From CAYSSJ01 sp964433675 (lineage in GTDB: Bacteria; Cloacimonadota; Cloacimonadia; Cloacimonadales; TCS61), in contig CAYSSJ010000006.1 of assembly GCA_964433675.1 (NCBI GenBank), positions 1 to 64,000 on the forward strand: a stretch of 64,000 nt of DNA, given 5' to 3'. Below are positions 16,604-25,352 of the stretch, one piece after another. The notes beneath the pieces were generated by a model. That model was not told the DNA's origin, ran no database searches, and was given only the letters and a program-made list of their open reading frames with translations. The translations under genes were made by a program, and so were the position numbers. Each line of letters begins with the position of its first letter. The stretch's first letter is position 1.

Positions 16604-17242
16604 TCATTCTTTGCTGCTTATTACCGTTCTATTTACTCGTTTTCTCAGTTTGTTTATCCGTCTTTTTTTATTTCGCCGATTGATGCAACTGAACCATCTT
16701 TGTAACGGGATGAATGTTTTATCACCAAGACCATCTATGAGGAGGAATCGTTCGTCTGCACCCGGCATATAAGCCAATACTATGTTTCGGGCAGTAAGAT
16801 CACCGATAACCAACTTAGATACGTTGATACGATCAAATAGTTCTTCTAAGAGGTTTATTCTCTCCGGATTCAGTTTTTTTTGTTTTATCAGACTGGAAAA
16901 TGTGGGAGCTAGTTCCCCATTTTTATCAACCGCAGCACTCACTATAATACCCATCCGCATATCTGTATCTGCAAATCCGATAATATCCGCAATATAACCA
17001 ACCAAAGGATCATCTTCTTCATAACGTGAATAGACAAACTCTCTGATCTCTCTAGTAAAACCAGATAAGAAAGCAAAACGTCTGTACTGTTTGCCAAATA
17101 TTCTCTCTTTTATCGTCTTCTTGCTAGCTCTTTTTCGGAAAACTTTGATCAACAAATCCGGTTTTGACGGATGTCTGTAAACTAATCTCTTTTTTCCCTT
17201 TACCAGATAGTCTTTATCAGAAAGTCTAATTTTAGCATTCAT
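16604..17242 (-). CDS. YrbL-like kinase-fold protein, 212 aa
   Basis: Resembles the YrbL family (PF10707), named after an enterobacterial PhoP-regulated gene of unknown function. These proteins have a small protein-kinase-like fold. Visible signs are the N-terminal segment KRLVYRHPSKPDLLIKVFRKR with a candidate nucleotide-binding Lys, and SKLVIGDLTARNIVLAY, which matches the kinase catalytic loop pattern (D and N positions), followed by LLIDGLGDK in place of DFG. The frame opens at a TTG at 17266; I prefer the ATG at 17242 although neither start has a clear ribosome-binding site. It follows pyruvate kinase by about 25 bases, or 1 base with the TTG start, so the two are co-transcribed. The basic C-terminus (RRNKKRRINKLRKR) is notable. 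Confidence 0.78.
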   Translation of the reverse strand: MNAKIRLSDKDYLVKGKKRLVYRHPSKPDLLIKVFRKRASKKTIKERIFGKQYRRFAFLSGFTREIREFVYSRYEEDDPLVGYIADIIGFADTDMRMGIIVSAAVDKNGELAPTFSSLIKQKKLNPERINLLEELFDRINVSKLVIGDLTARNIVLAYMPGADERFLLIDGLGDKTFIPLQRWFSCINRRNKKRRINKLRKRVNRTVISSKE

Positions 17243-17267
17243 TTCCTCATACCCATCCGTTCTCAAA

Positions 17268-18674
17268 CTAATCCAACATATTATCCACAGTACTGATCTC
17301 TACAAAAGAGGGTCCTGCTTTTTTGCCGAAATTACCTGCAAGTACAACGATCAGATCAGTCATGCTAACTTCATCAATTCTGAGCAGATTATTCAGAGTG
17401 AAGCGGATAAAATCTTTCTTGGAAGTTTCCACATCAATATAATCAGCCGATACACCAAAACTGATCCCCAATTCCCGCATAACCCGCTTGTCATAACATT
17501 GGGCATATATGGGAACCGGACCCCGAAAAGCTGAGAGATAGCGGGCAGTTTTTCCTGTATCGGTGTCGGTGATAATAGCTTTGGTATATAGTTTCTCAAA
17601 GGCAGTTACTGCTGTTTTAGACAGAAAAACGGAAGTTTTGTTGTCATGTTCCAATACTTCATGGTCGTGAACATGGGTACTGTTGGCTTCTGCTTCTACT
17701 ATTGCTTTGGTCATCATTTCTACCGCTTCAATGGGATATTTGCCATAGGCAGTCTCTCCGCTTAGCATTATCGCATCAGTGCCGGTGAAAACTGCATTGG
17801 CGATATCGGTAATCTCAGCACGTGTAGGTCTGGGATGCTCTATCATACTATGCAATACTTGCGTTGCAATGATAACAGCTTTTTTCTTGATCATACATTT
17901 CATGACCAAATTTCGCTGGATCACGGGTATTTTTTCTGCCGGCACTTCTATAGCGAGATCGCCACGAGCAACCATAATGCCGGCGACATGATCTAAGATT
18001 TCATCAATATTATCTATCCCCTGTTGATTCTCGATCTTGGCTATTATTTTGATCTCACTGTCGTGAGTGTCCAAGATGTTTTGGATCTTAATGATGTCTT
18101 CCTTGTTGCGCACAAATGAATGAGCGATAAAATCGATATTATGCTTGATAGCAAAATCGATATACTCCAGATCCTTTTTGCTCAACGTGGGTAGATTGAG
18201 CCTAACTCCCGGCAAATTTATGCTCTTATTCTGTTTGATAATGCCGTTGTTTTGTACTTCACACAGCAGATATGAGCACTTTTTTTCTTGCACGATCAGC
18301 TCGATGGCACCATCATCTATCAGTATCCTATTGCCACAATTGAGATCTCGGCAAATATCATCATAAGACACACATAAACAGTTATCCTGAGAATAGCCAT
18401 CCGAAATGCCTTTTAGTTTGATCATATCACCCTTTTTTACTACTATGTCTACTCCTTTAGCAGTACGGATCTCAGGACCTTTTGTATCCAAAATTATCGG
18501 GATCTTATCACTTACTTTCCTCACATTTTGCACGACTTTTATCGTCTCTTCCGGTGTTTGATGAGCGGTATTTAGCCTAACTGCGTCCATACCGGCATCA
18601 TACAAATGTCGTAGAAACTCGACTTCACATCTGTCATCCGATATGGTTGCTAAGATTTTCGTTAACTTTTTCAT
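17268..18674 (-). CDS. pyk: Pyruvate kinase
   Basis: Transfers phosphate from phosphoenolpyruvate to ADP, giving pyruvate and ATP in the last step of glycolysis. The family signature is IAKIENQQGIDNIDEIL followed by GIMVARGDLAIEVP, with substrate and metal ligands K, E and D. The N-terminal RLNTAHQTPEE and the IMLSGETAYGKYP segment are also typical. The length of 468 aa covers the barrel, B domain and C-terminal regulatory domain, with no extra PEP-utiliser domain. The upstream exporter gene ends 33 bases before it. The minus-strand sequence at 18711-18706 is TTGACA, which could give this gene its own promoter with almost no leader. Confidence 0.96.
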   Translation of the reverse strand: MKKLTKILATISDDRCEVEFLRHLYDAGMDAVRLNTAHQTPEETIKVVQNVRKVSDKIPIILDTKGPEIRTAKGVDIVVKKGDMIKLKGISDGYSQDNCLCVSYDDICRDLNCGNRILIDDGAIELIVQEKKCSYLLCEVQNNGIIKQNKSINLPGVRLNLPTLSKKDLEYIDFAIKHNIDFIAHSFVRNKEDIIKIQNILDTHDSEIKIIAKIENQQGIDNIDEILDHVAGIMVARGDLAIEVPAEKIPVIQRNLVMKCMIKKKAVIIATQVLHSMIEHPRPTRAEITDIANAVFTGTDAIMLSGETAYGKYPIEAVEMMTKAIVEAEANSTHVHDHEVLEHDNKTSVFLSKTAVTAFEKLYTKAIITDTDTGKTARYLSAFRGPVPIYAQCYDKRVMRELGISFGVSADYIDVETSKKDFIRFTLNNLLRIDEVSMTDLIVVLAGNFGKKAGPSFVEISTVDNMLD

Positions 18675-18707
18675 AATTTTACATTTTTTTTGTTTTACAA
18701 GATTCTG

Positions 18708-19625
18708 TCAATTTTTATCTAATTCTATGTTTTTATCGATCTTACTAAATCTGAACTGGGTTAACAACACCCCCACAAAAACTAAGATCATCCCGATCAG
18801 ATCTGTAATTTGAACTATATCGCCAAATGCAAACCAAGCCATTAGCATAGTCACCGGGGGACCAAAGTAAAACAAGCTTGCCACCCGAGTCGCGTCTATC
18901 CTTTTGAGCAAAAGCCACATCAATGCATACGCTCCTAAGGAAACGCCAATTATCAACCAGATCATAGTATAAATGAAATGGGGTTGCCATTGGGTAGCTA
19001 ATTTCTCCCATAATACAGCCGGAATTGCCAGAAATATTGTAGTGGCAATACTTTGATAAAACAAGCTCAAAGCTAAGGGCAACTTATGGACTGCTCTGCT
19101 AACTTCCATCTTCCTTTGTATTAGACTCGCTATGGTAATAGCCATAACCGACCCCAAAGGTATCAGATAGCCGAAAATAGATTCGACATCCTGAAAATTG
19201 ATCCTAGAGAGTACTGTAAAAGCCACCCCACCAAATCCGACACTCAAACCCAACCAACCGGTAATTGAAGTCCGTTCACCTACAAATAGCCCGGATAAAG
19301 CTCCGGTTAGCATCGGCTGTAAAGCAACTACCAAAGCTACTATTCCAGCCGGTACTTGGTAATTCAAAGCTAATAATACACAACTTAACCATACACCATG
19401 GGCAAGCACGCCAACCAGCATATTAGGTGCTGCAGTGGAAAATCTAACCCAGCGAAATTGCCCCCTGATTTTTAAATAAGCAAAGAGGAGAATAGAAAGT
19501 GCCAAATAGCGCCAAAAGAGCAAAGTGAATGGTCCGCTATATGGCAGACCAAACTCAGCTCCGATAAAACCGGAATTCCAAAGTAAGACAAATCCCGCTG
19601 CTAATAATATTGTGTTTGAAAACAT
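18708..19625 (-). CDS. EamA/DMT-superfamily transporter
   Basis: A 305-aa inner-membrane protein with about ten hydrophobic segments in the two-repeat EamA layout. The first repeat contains YSGPFTLLFWRYLALSILLF and PAGIVALVVALQPMLTGALSG; the second contains RIDATRVASLFYFGPPVTMLMAWF and DLIGMILVFVGVLL. These match the drug/metabolite transporter superfamily, which usually exports amino acids or other small metabolites. The substrate cannot be assigned. GGGGTG lies just before the ATG. It runs in the same direction as pyk, 33 bases away, and so may be read together with it. Confidence 0.9.
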   Translation of the reverse strand: MFSNTILLAAGFVLLWNSGFIGAEFGLPYSGPFTLLFWRYLALSILLFAYLKIRGQFRWVRFSTAAPNMLVGVLAHGVWLSCVLLALNYQVPAGIVALVVALQPMLTGALSGLFVGERTSITGWLGLSVGFGGVAFTVLSRINFQDVESIFGYLIPLGSVMAITIASLIQRKMEVSRAVHKLPLALSLFYQSIATTIFLAIPAVLWEKLATQWQPHFIYTMIWLIIGVSLGAYALMWLLLKRIDATRVASLFYFGPPVTMLMAWFAFGDIVQITDLIGMILVFVGVLLTQFRFSKIDKNIELDKN

Positions 19626-19713
19626 TACACCCCAAGTTCGTTTAAACTAAATACATTTGACTTTTGCTTTGTACTGTTAGTTGTAAAATGATAGAAAATC
19701 TTAATTATAATCA

Positions 19714-20157
19714 TTACTCTCTGATTTCCTTGAGTATCTCATCTTCCAATCTTCCGAAACAGAGGTTTTCTTCTGTTTCAGCGGCAGTCAAGAAACCTTT
19801 GGTAAGGTCTTCTACGGTAGATTCCAGAAGTATGAAGAATTGGTGCATGGCAAATTTTCTTTTCGGATCATCACCATCGTCACCAAAAACTGAAACGAGC
19901 AAATTCTCCAACATCTGATCCATGCCATACAATTTGAGATGCAAAAGCTCGTGAATGACCAATTCTTCCAAATTGGTAGTTTTCGGCTTATTATTTATAA
20001 GCATAACAGCTTTCTTATCGTCCATATCGATTTTAATATCACCCGATTTGCGCCACTTTGTTTTAACGATACGCACCTGAATATCCCAATCTCTGAGTCT
20101 CAGGATAGCTTGCCACTTGCTTAGCAATTTGCTTATCTCTTCCGAGCTCACCGCCAT
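19714..20157 (-). CDS. Predicted zinc metalloprotein with HELLH motif, 147 aa
   Basis: A small cytoplasmic protein with the zincin motif H69-E70-L-L-H73 in EELVIHELLHLKLYG. The N-terminal part (LRDWDIQVRIVKTKW, then DMDDKKAVMLINN) resembles the beta-sheet of SprT-like or WSS1-like domains, but I see no zinc-finger tail. I cannot name the family. CGGAGG precedes the ATG well. It stands between the EamA gene and tRNA-Ala, apparently as a single gene. A peptidase is likely; nothing in the sequence gives the substrate. Confidence 0.75.
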   Translation of the reverse strand: MAVSSEEISKLLSKWQAILRLRDWDIQVRIVKTKWRKSGDIKIDMDDKKAVMLINNKPKTTNLEELVIHELLHLKLYGMDQMLENLLVSVFGDDGDDPKRKFAMHQFFILLESTVEDLTKGFLTAAETEENLCFGRLEDEILKEIRE

Positions 20158-20231
20158 TGTTATACCTCCGGATTACTTTTTTCGTTAACACATTATGACT
20201 TAGTATGAACGACATAATCACAAGAATAAAA

Positions 20232-20307
20232 TGGTGGAGCATAGCGGGTTCGAACCGCTGACCTCTACACTGCCAGTGTAGCGCTCTCCCAGCTGAGCTA
20301 ATGCCCC
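20232..20307 (-). tRNA. tRNA-Ala (GGC)
   Basis: A complete 76-base cloverleaf on the minus strand. The acceptor stem GGGGCAT pairs with ATGCTCC (one G-T pair), the anticodon stem CTACA/TGTAG encloses CTGGCAG, and the anticodon is GGC. The T arm has GGTTCGAACC and CCA is encoded. Confidence 0.97.
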
Positions 20308-20318
20308 ACTCGTGTGGC

Positions 20319-20347
20319 AGATTTTGTTTTCCCTATCTCTCAGTCAA
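20319..20347 (-). promoter_or_regulatory. Predicted tRNA-Ala promoter
   Basis: On the minus strand TTGACT (20347-20342), a 17-bp spacer and AAATCT (20324-20319), 11 bases before the mature tRNA. The -35 is good and the spacing correct; the -10 is weak. Confidence 0.4.
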
Positions 20348-20440
20348 GAAAAAAAGACCGAGTTGAAAAAATACTTTACGAGTAAATGCCCTTTTGAATT
20401 AATGTCATGAATAGTATTTAAGTTTAAGTGGAGGATTTTG

Positions 20441-22666
20441 ATGATAAATAAAATGAAATATGTAGTGCTGATCTTGATGATATCAGCATCATTCATCTAT
20501 GCTCAAAGTGAAATTGTCTTGGATATCGAGATCGAAGGTAATCAGAATATCGAAAAAGAGCTGGTGCGCTCGATCTCAACAATTCGTATAGGTGAACATC
20601 TAACTGCAGATAAAGTAGCTTCGACCATTCATGATCTCTATCAACTCGGCATCTTCGAGGATGTGAAGATCAGCAAAGAAAGTCTCGCTCGCGGGGTTAT
20701 CGTCACAATTCAGGTAGTAGAGTTCCCAATAATAGAATCGGTTACCTACATCGGGAATTCCCGCATTAAAGATTCCCGCCTCGGGGAGATCACCAAACTA
20801 AGGAGAGGCAGCTACTGGTCTCCATTTCTGAGAAATGAATCAGAGAAAGCGATAATTTCCGAGTATGAAAGCAAAGGTTATCACCTCGCTGAGATAGAAT
20901 TTGTAGACACTGAATTGGAGGATAATCGGGTCGAGCTTACTTTGGAAATTGAGGAAGGTGATCGTGTTGTGGTTAAAAATATCCGTATCCATGGCAACAA
21001 AGAGGTTCCCAATAGCAGAATCCTGAGAATTATGAAAACTAAGCGGAGCAGTTTATTTCGTTCCGGTAAATTCGAAGAAGAACAATTTGAAGAAGATTTG
21101 GAAGCGATTATAGATTACTACAACAAAGAAGGCTTCATAGATGCAAAGATTATTTCTACGGAGAGAGAGATCATAGACGGCAGATTCGTGATCGATATCT
21201 ATCTGCAAGAAGGCACCCGTTATTATTTTGGCGATATCATTGTCTCCGGTAATACTCGCTTTGCCGATCATGTCATACGCGATAAGTTCATTTTCGAAGA
21301 AGATGAGATCTTCGATCTGGAGAAATTTAACCGACAGGTAAATACCGTGGCATCGATGTATTATGATGAGGGGTATATATACGCACAATTCGATCATGAT
21401 CTGGAGAGAGTGGATGATCGGATCAATGTGAAATTCAATATCAATGAAAATAACCGGGCACAAGTAAGGAAAATCCGCATCAAAGGTAATCGCAGGACCA
21501 AAGAAAAAGTAATTCGTCGCAATCTTGCTATCTACCCCGGCGATTATTTCAGACAATCATTAGCGATCAGAACACAGCAGAATATCTACAATCTCGGCTT
21601 TTTCGAACCGGATATCAGATTGGATTATCAACCGATAAACCGCCATGGCGATATCGATCTCATTATCGACGTGAACGATCGAATCTCCGGCTCGGCTCAA
21701 GGTGGTGTAGCTATCAATAGTCACGACGGATTGATCGGGCAACTTGCCGTTACACACAACAATCTCTTCGGTAATGCTTGGCAGGCCGGTGTGAAGTGGG
21801 AATTTGGCGGAAAGACGCAGAATTTTAGTTTCAATTTCACCAATCCATATACCAGAGACACGAACATTCTCACCGGTTTTGATGTTTATCATACAACAAG
21901 GGAATGGAATACATTCGAGCTTAGAACTCGCGGTGGCGCTCTCAGAGTTGGTCAGCCCGTACCATTTTTGAATCATGCCCGACTTGTGGGTGGTTATTCC
22001 TATTATTCCAAACGATATCGTATCTTAGAAGGTATCTCTGAAGATGATGTTTCCGAGAATCTGAAAGATCTGGATAAAAGAGGTTGGCAAAATACCAGTG
22101 CGCTATCGCTTACCTTCACGCGTGATAGCCGAGATAATGTCTTCTTCCCAACTGCCGGTTCACAGATCATGTTTTATAATCAACTTGCCGGCGGATTCCT
22201 GCAAGGTGATTTTGATTATTTCAAACAGATCGTACAGATGAGCTGGTACACCAAAACATTTTGGGAATTTGTCTTGGGAACCAAATGGCGATTTGGTTAC
22301 GTAACCGGCTATGGCGGCAGCGAAGTGCCACCGGACGAAAGGTTTTATCTGGGTGGAACCGGACCGGATGGGATTCGTGGATACGGTGAACGGTCTGTTG
22401 GACCGCGCGACGGAGGGCTTCGTCAGGTAATCTTCTCCACAGAGTATAGTTGGCCCATCGCTAGCGATCAGATCATCGGGCTTGCCTTCTTCGATGCCGG
22501 AAATAGCTTCAATCATCTCACCAAATTCAATTTCTGGGATATGAAAATCGGCTCCGGTCTCGGAATCCGGATCAGAAGCCCGTTTGGGTTGATCGGCTTC
22601 GATTATGCCTATAGTTTCGAAAACAGGAGCTGGGAACCGCACTTCCAGTTCGGTACTACCTTCTAA
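20441..22666 (+). CDS. bamA: Outer membrane protein assembly factor BamA
   Basis: Inserts beta-barrel proteins into the outer membrane. A signal peptide (start to about residue 22, ending IYAQ) is followed by about five POTRA domains to around 410, recognisable by repeats such as VVKNIRIHGNKEVPNSRILR, YFGDIIVSGNTRF and QVRKIRIKGNRRTKEKVIRR. The C-terminal Omp85 barrel (about 420-741) contains GGTGPDGIRGYG, the counterpart of the conserved VRGF motif, and ends in Phe. The frame opens with a TTG three bases earlier, but GTGGAGGA at 20429-20436 fits the ATG at 20441. The length of 741 aa is normal. It is separated from ompH and the lpx genes, with which it is often clustered, by about 34 kb. Confidence 0.95.
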   Translation: MINKMKYVVLILMISASFIYAQSEIVLDIEIEGNQNIEKELVRSISTIRIGEHLTADKVASTIHDLYQLGIFEDVKISKESLARGVIVTIQVVEFPIIESVTYIGNSRIKDSRLGEITKLRRGSYWSPFLRNESEKAIISEYESKGYHLAEIEFVDTELEDNRVELTLEIEEGDRVVVKNIRIHGNKEVPNSRILRIMKTKRSSLFRSGKFEEEQFEEDLEAIIDYYNKEGFIDAKIISTEREIIDGRFVIDIYLQEGTRYYFGDIIVSGNTRFADHVIRDKFIFEEDEIFDLEKFNRQVNTVASMYYDEGYIYAQFDHDLERVDDRINVKFNINENNRAQVRKIRIKGNRRTKEKVIRRNLAIYPGDYFRQSLAIRTQQNIYNLGFFEPDIRLDYQPINRHGDIDLIIDVNDRISGSAQGGVAINSHDGLIGQLAVTHNNLFGNAWQAGVKWEFGGKTQNFSFNFTNPYTRDTNILTGFDVYHTTREWNTFELRTRGGALRVGQPVPFLNHARLVGGYSYYSKRYRILEGISEDDVSENLKDLDKRGWQNTSALSLTFTRDSRDNVFFPTAGSQIMFYNQLAGGFLQGDFDYFKQIVQMSWYTKTFWEFVLGTKWRFGYVTGYGGSEVPPDERFYLGGTGPDGIRGYGERSVGPRDGGLRQVIFSTEYSWPIASDQIIGLAFFDAGNSFNHLTKFNFWDMKIGSGLGIRIRSPFGLIGFDYAYSFENRSWEPHFQFGTTF

Positions 22667-22723
22667 TAAGAAGATTTAAACTGAGAAGAGCCGAACTGCC
22701 CTTCTTCTCGCTTGATAAAAAAC

Positions 22724-22752
22724 TTGACGTCGTAACCATGCTTTTTTTTGTT
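22724..22752 (+). promoter_or_regulatory. Predicted tRNA-Pro promoter
   Basis: TTGACG at 22724-22729, a 17-bp spacer, then TTTGTT at 22747-22752, about 10 bases before the mature tRNA. Spacing fits; the -10 is poor and sits in a T-rich run. Confidence 0.35.
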
Positions 22753-22762
22753 GTTTGCCTGT

Positions 22763-22840
<78 letters not shown>

Positions 22841-22965
22841 TTTCCCCCTCCTCGTTCTAGTCTCTTTCTTGTTTATTAATCTTTCGATGATTCTATGATA
22901 TACTAGTTTGTTAATGCAGATATTACAATTGTGAAATTTAGAAGTTTATTTCAGCAATAAAAACC

Positions 22966-22994
22966 TTGACTATCATCTCACCAAAAGAATAAAT
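22966..22994 (+). promoter_or_regulatory. Predicted promoter of the type IX-sorted protein gene
   Basis: TTGACT (22966-22971), 17-bp spacer, ATAAAT (22989-22994), about 43 bases before the ATG. The addAB and glmM genes follow closely and could share this transcript. Confidence 0.4.
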
Positions 22995-23036
22995 ACATAT
23001 TAAATAATATGAAATAATATTATGAGGAGGAGAAAG

Positions 23037-25340
23037 ATGAAACAGACAATTACGATTATTATACTATTGTTCAGTATATGTCTATTTGCAGATGAATTCC
23101 CGATAGCGACCGGTTCATATAGTCAAACCTATCCGGCTGCTATTGTAGCAGAAGACGATTATTTCGTTGCTTTCTTAGATAAGCGTGGTGGAGCCAGTTC
23201 CTACGAATTTTACGGCAAATTCGTGGAACCGGATGGAACCGTAGCACCGGGAGAGAATCAACTGGTAGCGCCACATGAAGCTATGTCTTTCATGCATGAT
23301 ATTACCAGAAGTGATGACCAATTTCTATTCGTATGGTCCAGACAACGAGGCATGTTCCAATACACTCGCGACACTTACGGTCGCTTGATAAATCTGGACG
23401 GCACTCCGGACGGTCCTAGCTTTCAGATCTCGATCGGAAACACGATTAGCACGTCATTTATCCGTGTGGCATCCGACGGTGAGGACTATTTGGTCATCTG
23501 GCAGGAAGGTATGCCTCATGAAGATGCTACAATCAGAGCCCAATATGTCTCATCGGACGGAACTCTGATAGGGAACAATTTCTCGATTCGCCCGGATGCG
23601 CTTGGACCAGACCATGCCCAAGTATATCCCGATATCGTTTTCGATGGGACTAACTACTTAGTCATTTGGGATGATAACCGTACCGGCTCGCGAAATGTTT
23701 ACGGACAGTTTATCGATCCCGATGGCAATTTGGTCGGAGATGATTTCTTGATCTCGGATAATATCGGCGCAGATCAATACCTTGTCCGTGTTGCCTACAA
23801 TGGTATGCAATTTTTGGCTATCTGGGGTGACGGACGGGATGATCCCAATAACAACGGTATTTATGGTCAGCTTTTCGATACTTCCGGTAATCTGATCGGT
23901 GATAATATCCCCATCGCTCCATCTTCGGGTGGAATAGAAAAATCTTGGCCGGATATCGGCACAAACGGAAGCGAATTTCTGATCGCCTGGCGTCAGGATG
24001 ATTATCGCAATGATGAAATAAGAGATATTACCGGCGAAGAAGATGCCATCTACAATGCTGTCGGAGAAGAACCTTCCCGGCTTTGGTACGATGTTTACGG
24101 TCGGAGAGTAGCTTCCGACGGTTCATTATTAACCGATGAATTCGTCATCTGTGATGCGATGTATCATCAGCAGGATCCTTCTATAGCCTCTATAGATAGC
24201 GATTACCTGGCTACTTGGCAAGATTCGCGTAATGCCAATCAATATTATGATATTTATGGCATGATAATAGAAGGAGAAGACTTACAAACAGGTATTTTAG
24301 TCGGTTCGGTTTCTTACGAAGGAAATATCGGTTTCGGTGAGCATGAGGTTATCATCCAAATAAATGGTATGATTATTAATCCGGATGAAACAGGAAACTT
24401 TTCTACAGAATTACCGGCAGACACATATGATGTTACCGTCCATCATCCTTGGTATGAAATTTGGAGTGAGGAAGTAACTGTGGTAGAAGATGAGATAACT
24501 ACTTTGGACATACTACTGCAACCTACCCATGGTATATTGGAAGGGACATTAGTTTTAGTCGGAGGCGATGGACATGTACAAACAGCAATAATAGCAGCGG
24601 GTGATGAAGCTACTAATCCGGATGCTACCGGAGATTTCGAGTTAGCGCTTCCGGATAGTATCTACGATATAGATATCTCGCTGGAAGATTACCATACTGT
24701 TGAGATTGAGGATGTAGAGATCACTGCCGGTGAGTTTACCACTTTGGATGATATCTATCTCTATCCTATTCAGTTGGAACAACCTATCAATCTTGCGGTC
24801 GAATCGATAGACGATCATGCAATATTTTCTTGGGAACGTCCGCAGAATATCCCTGATGAGATTGAACTTGAATATGCTGTTTATCTGGACGATATGAACG
24901 ACCCACTGGCTATCACAGCAGAGACATCTTATCAGCTAACCGGATTGATACATGGAGAAGTTTACACTGCCGGCGTATCTGCTATCTATGAAGTCGGTGA
25001 ATCGGAGATCGCTACCATCGAATTCGAATATACAGGCACAGATGCTGATGAACCATTCATAACTGTTACCGAACTTAAAGGAAATTATCCCAATCCATTC
25101 AACCCGAACACTACTATAAAATTCACCTTAGCCAAGGACAGCTCCGTCACTCTAAAAATTTATAATCTGCGTGGGCAATTGATCAAATCTTTACTTAAAA
25201 AAGAGCTGTCGGCAGGGACTCATCAGGTGCGATGGGATGGAACTGATCTGAATAATAAACAGGTAACCAGTGGCATTTATCTCTATGTACTGGATACAGA
25301 TGACCAAAGAATGCAAAGAAAAATGATCATGTTGAAGTAG
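23037..25340 (+). CDS. Secreted repeat protein with type IX sorting domain, 767 aa
   Basis: A signal peptide (ending LFADEF) is followed by about seven copies, from 25 to 420, of a 50-65 residue motif built around 'DG..YLVIWDD.R' and 'VYGQFIDPDGNLVGD.F.IS', probably the blades of a beta-propeller. Two carboxypeptidase-regulatory-like modules follow (about 425-585), then a fibronectin type III-like domain (about 590-675). The C-terminal 85 residues begin NYPNPFNPNTTIKF and end SGIYLYVL..MIMLK, the FlgD-like/type IX secretion tail. The frame has an earlier ATG at 23022, but GAGGAGG lies within that stretch and fits the ATG at 23037. It should be secreted or surface-bound, with an adhesive or enzymatic role that I cannot define. 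addB follows 12 bases later. Confidence 0.88.
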   Translation: MKQTITIIILLFSICLFADEFPIATGSYSQTYPAAIVAEDDYFVAFLDKRGGASSYEFYGKFVEPDGTVAPGENQLVAPHEAMSFMHDITRSDDQFLFVWSRQRGMFQYTRDTYGRLINLDGTPDGPSFQISIGNTISTSFIRVASDGEDYLVIWQEGMPHEDATIRAQYVSSDGTLIGNNFSIRPDALGPDHAQVYPDIVFDGTNYLVIWDDNRTGSRNVYGQFIDPDGNLVGDDFLISDNIGADQYLVRVAYNGMQFLAIWGDGRDDPNNNGIYGQLFDTSGNLIGDNIPIAPSSGGIEKSWPDIGTNGSEFLIAWRQDDYRNDEIRDITGEEDAIYNAVGEEPSRLWYDVYGRRVASDGSLLTDEFVICDAMYHQQDPSIASIDSDYLATWQDSRNANQYYDIYGMIIEGEDLQTGILVGSVSYEGNIGFGEHEVIIQINGMIINPDETGNFSTELPADTYDVTVHHPWYEIWSEEVTVVEDEITTLDILLQPTHGILEGTLVLVGGDGHVQTAIIAAGDEATNPDATGDFELALPDSIYDIDISLEDYHTVEIEDVEITAGEFTTLDDIYLYPIQLEQPINLAVESIDDHAIFSWERPQNIPDEIELEYAVYLDDMNDPLAITAETSYQLTGLIHGEVYTAGVSAIYEVGESEIATIEFEYTGTDADEPFITVTELKGNYPNPFNPNTTIKFTLAKDSSVTLKIYNLRGQLIKSLLKKELSAGTHQVRWDGTDLNNKQVTSGIYLYVLDTDDQRMQRKMIMLK

Positions 25341-25352
25341 GACAGTAGCTCT

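Noticed and set aside
21053..21556. Antisense open frame within bamA, and many similar frames opposite other genes
   Set aside because: They mirror the codon pattern of the true gene on the other strand and lack start signals.
22690..22710. Hairpin GAGAAGA / TCTTCTC after bamA as a terminator
   Set aside because: The loop is long and no run of T follows.
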